DNA of 6,174 nt, taken from assembly GCA_036564195.1 (NCBI GenBank), contig DATCLA010000051.1:1-6174 (forward strand). Reading direction: 5' to 3'. The stretch comes from DATCLA01 sp036564195. GTDB lineage: Bacteria > Bacillota > UBA4882 > UBA8346. A program made the translations under genes and the position numbers. The notes under the pieces are model-generated. The model ran no database searches. It was not told the DNA's origin and saw only the letters and a list, made by a program, of their open reading frames with translations. Of the stretch, positions 1 to 5,396 are shown piece by piece (positions within the stretch are counted from its first letter, which is position 1; each line of letters starts with the position of its first letter).

Positions 1-147
1 GTTGTAAGGAGCTAATTCCAATGTTTGATGGGTTTTGAAACTAAAAATCAAGTCTTCATTATTAGCAGCGGAAATATTTACACTTAATAGGGATATATGT
101 AATAAAGACAGCAAAATAATTCGTTTAAACCAACTTAAGTACCGCAT
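1..147 (-). CDS. N-terminal fragment of a putative secreted protein (runs off left edge)
   Basis: An open frame of 49 codons starts with ATG at 147-145 and reaches base 1 without a stop, so the gene continues outside the window. An AAGGAG ribosome binding site lies 8 bases upstream (156-161), which supports this start. The translation begins MRYLSWFKR, followed by a hydrophobic run rich in Leu and Ile (residues 10-23) and a small-residue site ISA-AN at about residues 25-29. This is a textbook signal peptide with probable signal peptidase I cleavage near residue 27; no lipobox cysteine is seen. The mature part visible (NEDLIFSFKTHQTLELAPYN) is too short to assign a family. The protein is therefore probably exported, with unknown function. 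It is separated from the tRNA by a terminator and should have its own promoter. Confidence 0.72.
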   Translation of the reverse strand, partial: MRYLSWFKRIILLSLLHISLLSVNISAANNEDLIFSFKTHQTLELAPYN

Positions 148-153
148 TGAAAA

Positions 154-161
154 CTCTCCTT
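154..161 (-). promoter_or_regulatory. Ribosome binding site of the left-edge secreted-protein gene
   Basis: The minus strand reads AAGGAGAG here, complementary to the 16S rRNA 3' end. The AAGGAG core ends 8 bases before the ATG at 147-145. It is the main evidence that the truncated frame at the left edge is a real gene. It overlaps the downstream arm of the inverted repeat at 157-216. Confidence 0.7.
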
Positions 162-216
162 AAATTAGGACTTAATGTTTTATTTTATCCCTAATATAGT
201 TCAATCAATTTAAGGA
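157..216. repeat. 10-bp perfect inverted repeat that includes the ribosome binding site
   Basis: TCCTTAAATT (157-166) and AATTTAAGGA (207-216) are perfect reverse complements, 40 bases apart. In a minus-strand transcript the arm at 166-157 contains the AAGG part of the ribosome binding site of the secreted-protein gene. If transcription starts upstream of 216, the two arms could pair and hide that site. Alternatively they could be paired protein-binding half sites around the tentative promoter. The arms are A+T-rich, so chance is possible. Confidence 0.4.
182..208 (-). promoter_or_regulatory. Tentative promoter of the left-edge gene
   Basis: On the minus strand TTGATT (208-203) and TAAAAT (187-182) resemble sigma-A -35 and -10 boxes, but the spacer is only 15 bases. 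Start of transcription would fall near 175, giving a leader of about 28 bases before the ATG. An overlapping TATATT (198-193) is another possible -10 without a good -35. The region is A+T-rich, so such hexamers are expected by chance. Confidence 0.3.
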
Positions 217-341
217 TAATCCTCTTTATTATGATGAAAGACTTTATTCACTGCGGTATTTTTGAACTTGCGTTTTAAAAACCCGTTAAATATTTGGAGA
301 TTATTTTAAAACTTATCAAACTGGATTTACTATACCAACTT

Positions 342-375
342 AAAAAGAAAAAAGTTTGTGTAGTTCTACACAAAC
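342..375 (-). terminator. Intrinsic terminator of the tRNA-Pro gene
   Basis: On the minus strand GTTTGTGTA-GAAC-TACACAAAC (375-354) forms a perfect 9-bp stem with a four-base loop. It is followed by TTTTTTCTTTTT (353-342). It begins 9 bases after the encoded CCA of the tRNA, so it ends the tRNA transcript and isolates the tRNA from the secreted-protein gene further left. Confidence 0.93.
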
Positions 376-384
376 CTAATTAAC

Positions 385-461
385 TGGTCGGGCAGGCGGG
401 ATTTGAACCCACGGCCCCCACCACCCCAAGGTGGTGCGCTACCAAGCTGCGCTACTGCCCG
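385..461 (-). tRNA. tRNA-Pro (anticodon GGG)
   Basis: A complete 77-base cloverleaf with encoded CCA (387-385). The acceptor stem CGGGCAG/CTGCCCG is perfect. The D arm is GCGC/GCGC with GG in the loop, and the anticodon stem CCACC/GGTGG is perfect. The loop is TTGGGGT with anticodon GGG at 427-425, the variable loop has five bases, and the T arm carries TTCAAAT. The C1-G72 pair and the A73 discriminator are the usual identity elements of bacterial proline tRNA and agree with the anticodon. It reads CCC and CCU codons. It has its own upstream promoter (505-477) and downstream terminator (375-342), so it is an independent unit. Confidence 0.97.
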
Positions 462-476
462 TAATCAACAAAATTC

Positions 477-505
477 ATTTTATCATTTCTTCAAACCATA
501 GTCAA
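477..505 (-). promoter_or_regulatory. Sigma-A-type promoter of tRNA-Pro
   Basis: The minus strand carries TTGACT (505-500), a 17-base spacer and TAAAAT (482-477), each one mismatch from the -35 and -10 consensus. The -10 box ends 15 bases before the first tRNA base at 461, so the primary transcript would have a leader of roughly 8 bases for RNase P removal. It lies between the stop codon of the 353-residue protein gene and the tRNA. Confidence 0.8.
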
Positions 506-537
506 CCGGTAAATTCTTATAAATTTAGACAAGGGCT

Positions 538-1599
538 TTAGAGCTTATCCGGTTCAATCCTTCTGCTTTTTAAAACATTACCGAACTGATCAACGGTAAT
601 TTCCAACCGGTGCATAAAATCACCCAAGGAAGCTAGCTTAGAGACACTCTCCAACCGCATAAAGTCGGATAACATGGTATCAAGCATTTTGTATACCTCA
701 GCCAGTTCATTTTCACGCTTTTTCAACCGTTCCTGTTCTTTTTTGACTAACTTTTGCAATTGGTCGTTCTCTTCCATCAAGTTTTGCAGTTCTTCCATTA
801 ATTTATCTTCTCTTTTTAAATCCCGTTCCACTGCCAACAGATGTTCAATAAAACCCCGCAGGTCTAATTGACGCCGTTGCGCTGCTTCGATACTGGCTAC
901 CCGTTCTTCGATATTTTTGATAGTTTCTGGTAAGTAGGATAACTGGTAAAAAAAAGAGTTATCCCTACTTTGAGTCGGTAGCGGCGACTCATTTAAAAGC
1001 GATATTTCCAGATCAACTCGATCTACTTCTGCCTGTTTATTTAAAGTTTCAGTTATGGCTTTGCTACTGGTTTGCTCCGGTTTGCTATTTGTATTAGCAC
1101 CGTTTTCTCCTAAAACCTCTTTTCCCAGTCGTAGCAGATCTTCTTCAGTATATTCCAACCGTTTCATCAACCGGTAAAAACGCAATTTCAAAGCAGCCGG
1201 CGAAAATGATTTCCCTAATTTTTCTTGTAACTCATCACAAGCCATAGTCCGCGAATTACCCAACGCCTGATGTTTGGCAAAAGTATCAAGAATCACCCGG
1301 TCCACATCTTTCAGCTCTCGGCTGCGTTTACGGGGCGCCACACCGGTTAGATTCGCATATTTGGCATGCATCATATTATAATATTCCTGGTTTGAAAGGC
1401 CCTTATCTTTTAAGAGACGGCAAAATTGACTGCGTAAAGCACTCATTTTACGTCCCAGGCGTGTTACTAGTTCACGGCGTTTTTGTGGGTTCCACCACGA
1501 GTCAAACAACATTTCGTTTTCTGCTTCAGTATAACGGGGTTTTTGTTTTTGTAATGGCCGATTTTCAAACTGATTAGCAGCTAAGGCATGATCACTCAT
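538..1599 (-). CDS. Putative Myb/SANT-like DNA-binding protein with C-terminal coiled coil
   Basis: This 353-residue protein belongs to no family I can name with certainty. The start is ATG at 1599-1597, with a strong AGGAGGT (1612-1606) 6 bases upstream; the stop is TAA at 540-538. Two related helical units are visible. Unit 1 (about residues 23-65) has a YTEAEN start, the tryptophan pair WW and LGRKMSALRSQFCRLLK. Unit 2 (about 98-150) has LGKSFSPAALKLRFYRLMK. Both share an LG-K-S-R-F-RL-K pattern resembling tandem Myb/SANT repeats, as in the RsfA-like regulators of spore formers. A basic linker (PRKRSR, 89-94) joins them. A polar Gln/Ser/Asn-rich linker (165-215) leads to a long charged coiled coil (about 223-310, heptad Leu/Met/Ile), so it probably oligomerises. 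There is no signal peptide or membrane segment. A transcription or chromosome-associated role is inference. No clear terminator separates it from metH upstream or from the tRNA downstream. Confidence 0.6.
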   Translation of the reverse strand: MSDHALAANQFENRPLQKQKPRYTEAENEMLFDSWWNPQKRRELVTRLGRKMSALRSQFCRLLKDKGLSNQEYYNMMHAKYANLTGVAPRKRSRELKDVDRVILDTFAKHQALGNSRTMACDELQEKLGKSFSPAALKLRFYRLMKRLEYTEEDLLRLGKEVLGENGANTNSKPEQTSSKAITETLNKQAEVDRVDLEISLLNESPLPTQSRDNSFFYQLSYLPETIKNIEERVASIEAAQRRQLDLRGFIEHLLAVERDLKREDKLMEELQNLMEENDQLQKLVKKEQERLKKRENELAEVYKMLDTMLSDFMRLESVSKLASLGDFMHRLEITVDQFGNVLKSRRIEPDKL

Positions 1600-1745
1600 C
1601 TATTTACCTCCTAAAACTGGATTTGCACAAAAATGGCTTCTATCATATTTTGTTCCAGGAGTTAAATATTTATGCCATCAGAAACGAAATATTTTCATTG
1701 TTTGATTATGGTAACAGTTTTTTAAGCAATACAGTAACCGGTATT
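1600..1745 (-). other. Intergenic region between metH and the Myb-like gene
   Basis: These 146 A+T-rich bases contain the AGGAGGT site of the downstream gene. I find no convincing terminator for metH: the only small hairpin, AATAC-8 bases-GTATT just after the stop, has no U-tract. There is also no promoter with both boxes well spaced. A TATGAT at about 1652-1647 could be a -10 box, but no -35 fits. The downstream gene may be transcribed partly by read-through from the metH operon. Confidence 0.4.
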
Positions 1746-4175
1746 CTAATTTTGATTGTTGTTAGTTAAACGTTCCGCCAGTTTAACCGCACGGTAAGCA
1801 TCAGCCGCGTAACCGGCGGCGCCGATTTCCCGGGCATAAGCTTCATTTACCGCTGCGCCGCCAATGATAACTTTAGCGTTGATCCCCTCCTTTTTAACTA
1901 AGTTAATTACATCGGCCATCCTCGGCATAGTTGTGGTCATCAAAGCCGACAACCCGATCAAATCCGCCTCGATTTCCCGGGCTTTGTTAACAATAGTAGC
2001 GGCACTGACATCTTTTCCAAGGTCATAGACTACAAATCCTTGGTTTTGCAGCATCAACGCTACCAAATTCTTACCGATGTCGTGGATATCCCCTTTTACA
2101 GTTGCCAATACAATCTTGGCCCGGCGGTTACACCCTCTTCCTCCGTTTTGATTGGTCAGAACCGGTTCCAAGTATTGAAACGCCTGTTTCACTGTAGCGG
2201 CACTTTGAATTAATTGTGGTAAGAAATACTGTTTCTTTTCAAACAATTCTCCCACCCGGTTGATAGCCGGGATTAAATAATTATCTACCAAAACCCCGGC
2301 TGGAGTGCCGGCCTCCAGGGCTGACTGTAATAATTCCTCAATCTGTTCCTGATATCCATAGATGACGGCATTATATAATTCTGCAAGAAGATTAGATTTT
2401 CCAGACGTGGCTTGGACCGGTGGATCAGTAACCGGTTTAGAATTGGTAAATCGTAAGAGATAATTGCGACTGTTAGGATCCTTGGCTACCAGCAGATCGG
2501 CAGCTGTTTTCAAGTCCATCACCAGTTCACTAGTGGGGTTGGCAATAGCCATGGTTAAGCCTTTGCCAATGGCCATTGCCAAAAAGGCTCCGTTAAGTAA
2601 AGCCCGCTGCGGCAAGCCGAATGAAATATTGGATAGTCCGATAATCGTGTTGCAACCAAAGTCAGTGCTGCACCAGTGAATCAGGCTTAAGCATTCCCGA
2701 GCTGCGCTGGGATCAGCCGAGATAGTCATTACCAAACCATCGACCACCAAGTCGTGTTTAGTATAACCAAATTGGCTGAACCGTTCATAGATCCTGACTA
2801 CAATCTGCTCTCGTTCGGCCGCGGTTTTGGGTATACCTTTGTCACCGATGGGCAAAGCGATCACCACCGCCCCATATTTAGTAACCACCGGAAGCAGCCG
2901 TTCCAACTTCTCCGTTTCACCAGAGATGGAATTAACCAACGCCCGGCCGGGATAGATCCGTAAAGCTTGCTCAATCACTTCCGGAGAGGCGGAATCAATA
3001 CATAAAGGTGCTTCGGCAGTAGTCCCCAACAATTCGACCAACTTAAGCATTGTCGCAGCTTCATCAATACCAGGCATTCCGGCGTTAATATCAAGAATCG
3101 CCGCTCCCTGTTCCATTTGTTCCTGGGCAAACTTCCGGACCAGAGTGGTTTTTCCCATTAGCAACTCCGCTTGCAACTGCTTTTTGCCGGCAGGGTTGAT
3201 TCGTTCACCGACAATGACTACGGGATAACTGTTTCCTATAAATACGCTCCGTCGGCTGGAAGTTACGGCAGTGAACGGTTCCACCACCCGTTTAACCGGA
3301 GCCGTCTGGCCAAGCAACTTAACAATGGCGCGGATATATTCCGGACTGGTGCCGCAACAGCCGCCGATTAACCCTGCCCCTGCCTCCACCAACAATTTAG
3401 CCTGACGGGCAAATTCTTCCGGACCCATGTTAAATTCGGTTTTTCCATCAACTAAATGAGGCAGTTCAGCGTTGGGTTTAGCCAACAATGGGCGTTGGGC
3501 GTAACGGCTCATAGCGGTTATTATTTTAATCATGGTTTCCGGGCCGGTGGAACAGTTACAGCCTACTGCATCAGCGCCCAGGCTTTCCAGAGTAATCAGG
3601 GCGGTCACCGGATCGGTTCCGGTTAACGTTAATAATTCTTCGGTAAAAGTCATACTGACACAGACCGGTAAGTCGCAACTTTCCCGGACTGCCAACAAAG
3701 CTGCCCGGGCATCCTGGAGATCAAAAATGGTTTCAATCACAAAGAAATCCACCCCACCGCTTAACAACCCCCGGACTTGTTCTTTATAGATATTGACAGC
3801 GGTTTCAAAGGGTAATTCACCGATTGGTTTGATAAACTCGCCCGTAGTTGAAAGATCACCGGCAACTAAACATGCGGACCCGGCTGCCTCTCGGGCTAAC
3901 TGGGCCAAGGATTCATTGATAGCTACAGTTCGGTCACCTAAGTTATAGGCAGCCAACTTCAGACGGTTCGCGCCGAAAGTACCGGTATAGATCGCCTTGG
4001 AACCGGCCCGGACATACTCTTTTTGCAGGTCAACCGTTAGTCTGGCATGTTCAAGCGCCCACTGCTCCGGGCAGACCCCCGGCGGCATCCCACGTTTTTG
4101 CAGTTCGGTACCGAAAGCGCCATCCAAAATCATTACTTGATTCCGGAGATAATCCTGAAAGGTTTTGCGGTTCAT
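1746..4175 (-). CDS. metH: Cobalamin-dependent methionine synthase, lacking the reactivation domain
   Basis: This cytoplasmic enzyme transfers the methyl group of methyltetrahydrofolate, via methylcobalamin, to homocysteine to give methionine. Four modules are visible in 809 residues. The homocysteine S-methyltransferase barrel (about 1-290) has zinc ligands C208 (in GCNCSTGP) and C273/C274 (in GGCCGTSPEYI). The pterin-binding barrel (about 312-565) has GERINPAGKK, LDINAGMPG, NSISGE and IGLSNISFGLP. A helical B12 cap (about 595-675) is followed by the B12 Rossmann domain (685-803), whose DxHxxG is D696-I-H698-D-I-G701, plus GLSALMTTTM and GGAAVNEAY. The lower axial cobalt ligand is H698. The protein ends there; the roughly 330-residue AdoMet-binding activation domain of E. 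coli MetH is absent, as in the Thermotoga enzyme. The ATG at 4175-4173 has AAAGGTGG 6 bases upstream. It lies 50 bases after the UPF0280 gene, probably in the same operon, and would use the homocysteine its neighbours make. Confidence 0.96.
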   Translation of the reverse strand: MNRKTFQDYLRNQVMILDGAFGTELQKRGMPPGVCPEQWALEHARLTVDLQKEYVRAGSKAIYTGTFGANRLKLAAYNLGDRTVAINESLAQLAREAAGSACLVAGDLSTTGEFIKPIGELPFETAVNIYKEQVRGLLSGGVDFFVIETIFDLQDARAALLAVRESCDLPVCVSMTFTEELLTLTGTDPVTALITLESLGADAVGCNCSTGPETMIKIITAMSRYAQRPLLAKPNAELPHLVDGKTEFNMGPEEFARQAKLLVEAGAGLIGGCCGTSPEYIRAIVKLLGQTAPVKRVVEPFTAVTSSRRSVFIGNSYPVVIVGERINPAGKKQLQAELLMGKTTLVRKFAQEQMEQGAAILDINAGMPGIDEAATMLKLVELLGTTAEAPLCIDSASPEVIEQALRIYPGRALVNSISGETEKLERLLPVVTKYGAVVIALPIGDKGIPKTAAEREQIVVRIYERFSQFGYTKHDLVVDGLVMTISADPSAARECLSLIHWCSTDFGCNTIIGLSNISFGLPQRALLNGAFLAMAIGKGLTMAIANPTSELVMDLKTAADLLVAKDPNSRNYLLRFTNSKPVTDPPVQATSGKSNLLAELYNAVIYGYQEQIEELLQSALEAGTPAGVLVDNYLIPAINRVGELFEKKQYFLPQLIQSAATVKQAFQYLEPVLTNQNGGRGCNRRAKIVLATVKGDIHDIGKNLVALMLQNQGFVVYDLGKDVSAATIVNKAREIEADLIGLSALMTTTMPRMADVINLVKKEGINAKVIIGGAAVNEAYAREIGAAGYAADAYRAVKLAERLTNNNQN

Positions 4176-4225
4176 CGATTCCCACCTTTTTTAGAGTAAT
4201 AACAGCAGTCCGTAAAGCTTTTCTC

Positions 4226-4981
4226 CTATATCAAAGGCATCAGTTCCATTTGCCCCCAGGCAGCTATCCGGTTGTCTTTTACAATCAGTACCCCGGTAAT
4301 TCCCGGAATATTTCTGGCAAATTCCAGCGCCCGGTTAAAGTCCCGGGGTGTCCTGACCAAATTGCCGATAGCGGTAGCAACCGCATCGGCCAAAGCCACG
4401 TCCGGTGCTACAATGACACTGGCATCAGCTTTACCAAAGCTCAATGAAGGTCCAACTGTGCCGGCCGAAGTACAAATGCCCACTCCTTTCCGGCACGGTG
4501 GAATTTTTATTCCGATCCGGTTACTAAAGACGGATGCTCCGGCATAAACTGCAATTATCCGTTCCCGCGAAGAACGAAGGTAAATGTCACCACCATTTTC
4601 GATAATCAAGTCGCCGGCATCGGTTTCGACACCTTTTCCCAACATCCCGGCAATTGCCCCAGCAACCGCAGCCATCGGACCCACTCCGGCCGTGGCGGCA
4701 GCGGCAATCATCCATTGCACTAGAGCAGGAGCTTGCGAATCGGTCGGAACCGGCGTCAGGGACGTAGCAAAAGCCGGATGCGCTTCAATATACTCTTTCA
4801 ATTGCCGCCGGTAATGTTTGAGCTGTTTGGTTAATTTAGCCTTTAAATTCGCAACAGACTGGACCAAAAGGTCGCTTTCCCCGATACATATCCGGTATTT
4901 TTGTAAATCCGGTGCAGTTACCTTACGGTAGAACCGTTCGATGTGTTGCGATTTGCCATAGGTGTCCGATTGCCGATCCAT
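4226..4981 (-). CDS. UPF0280 / COG2122 ApbE-like protein, sulfide assimilation factor
   Basis: This 251-residue protein has the hallmarks of UPF0280, a family with an ApbE-like fold. They are FYRKVTAPDL near the N-terminus (17-26), GPMAAVAGA (101-109), the ENGGDIYL loop (128-135), GICTSAGTVGPSLSFGKAD (168-186) and an Ala-rich C-terminal helix ADAVATAIGN (198-207). In Methanosarcina the family member MA1715 supports sulfide assimilation into homocysteine, and genetic work in Desulfovibrio links the family to the same step. Its chemistry is not settled, and flavin transfer is not shown. C170 lies in the conserved segment and is the most interesting cysteine; C163 is nearby. No signal peptide is seen, unlike true ApbE lipoproteins, so it acts in the cytoplasm. 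The ATG at 4981-4979 is one base after the stop of the ferredoxin gene, with only a weak AAGGT at 4997-4993, so translation is probably coupled. Confidence 0.9.
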   Translation of the reverse strand: MDRQSDTYGKSQHIERFYRKVTAPDLQKYRICIGESDLLVQSVANLKAKLTKQLKHYRRQLKEYIEAHPAFATSLTPVPTDSQAPALVQWMIAAAATAGVGPMAAVAGAIAGMLGKGVETDAGDLIIENGGDIYLRSSRERIIAVYAGASVFSNRIGIKIPPCRKGVGICTSAGTVGPSLSFGKADASVIVAPDVALADAVATAIGNLVRTPRDFNRALEFARNIPGITGVLIVKDNRIAAWGQMELMPLI

Positions 4982-4982
4982 C

Positions 4983-5393
4983 TTAAAAAGTAACCTTGAT
5001 TATCTGCATTGGACAGGCATTAACGCACATCTGGCAGACGATACATTTTTCTTTATCAAATTGGAGTTTCCACTCCGGCGGGCCGATGGTCAATGCTTCC
5101 GACCGGCAGACTGCGGTACAGCTGCCGCAATTAATGCAATCGGCCTCTGCCAAGACGATCTTTTGACTGACCGGAGTCACGTTCACTCCCTGTTCGAGCA
5201 GAAAATTAATGCCGGCGTCGATATTAGTTTCTGAACCGTTGGAAAGTTCCACCACCATCTTGCCTTCTTCCCCGGGAGTAACTTTGGCCTGTAAGATATT
5301 GATCGCCAGATCAAAATCTTTAACCAGGTGATAGGTTAATGGCTGTTCGGTTAGGGCCGGCGGAAACACCAGAATGACCTTTTTTTTCGGCAT
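4983..5393 (-). CDS. NIL domain / two-[4Fe-4S] ferredoxin-type protein of homocysteine synthesis
   Basis: A 136-residue protein fusing a NIL domain (about 3-76, with YHLVKDFDLAINILQAKVTP and GEEGKMVVEL) to a bacterial-type ferredoxin domain. The two cluster motifs are C86-C89-C92-C96 and C117-C120-C123-C127 (second followed by Pro). All eight cysteines are present, so two [4Fe-4S] clusters are expected. NIL domains also occur at the end of MetN methionine transporters, where they bind methionine. Here the domain may sense or hold a sulfur amino acid, which is inference. The Methanosarcina relative MA1822 works with MA1821 in homocysteine formation, presumably supplying electrons. ATG at 5393-5391 has AGGAGGT (5407-5401) 7 bases upstream, and the stop codon of the HcyBio gene sits inside that spacer. 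The tight packing suggests the two products act as a complex. Confidence 0.93.
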   Translation of the reverse strand: MPKKKVILVFPPALTEQPLTYHLVKDFDLAINILQAKVTPGEEGKMVVELSNGSETNIDAGINFLLEQGVNVTPVSQKIVLAEADCINCGSCTAVCRSEALTIGPPEWKLQFDKEKCIVCQMCVNACPMQIIKVTF

Positions 5394-5396
5394 TGC

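Noticed and set aside
231..278. Plus-strand mini-frame ATGATG... of 15 codons
   Set aside because: No ribosome binding site, no promoter, and a length expected by chance in A+T-rich sequence.
148..341. Riboswitch or other structured RNA upstream of the left-edge gene
   Set aside because: No match that I can see to SAM, cobalamin or T-box cores; only one inverted repeat is present.
385..461. tRNA gene as an integration site for a mobile element
   Set aside because: No duplicate of the tRNA 3' end, integrase or transposase is visible within the window.
1723..1745. Small hairpin AATAC-8-GTATT after the metH stop as a terminator
   Set aside because: Only five weak base pairs with an eight-base loop and no following U-tract.
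4272..4547. 91-codon open frame on the plus strand
   Set aside because: Fully antisense to the well-supported UPF0280 gene; low-complexity translation with no recognisable motif or ribosome binding site. The other plus-strand frames inside metH, the ferredoxin, HcyBio and the Myb-like gene are rejected for the same reason.
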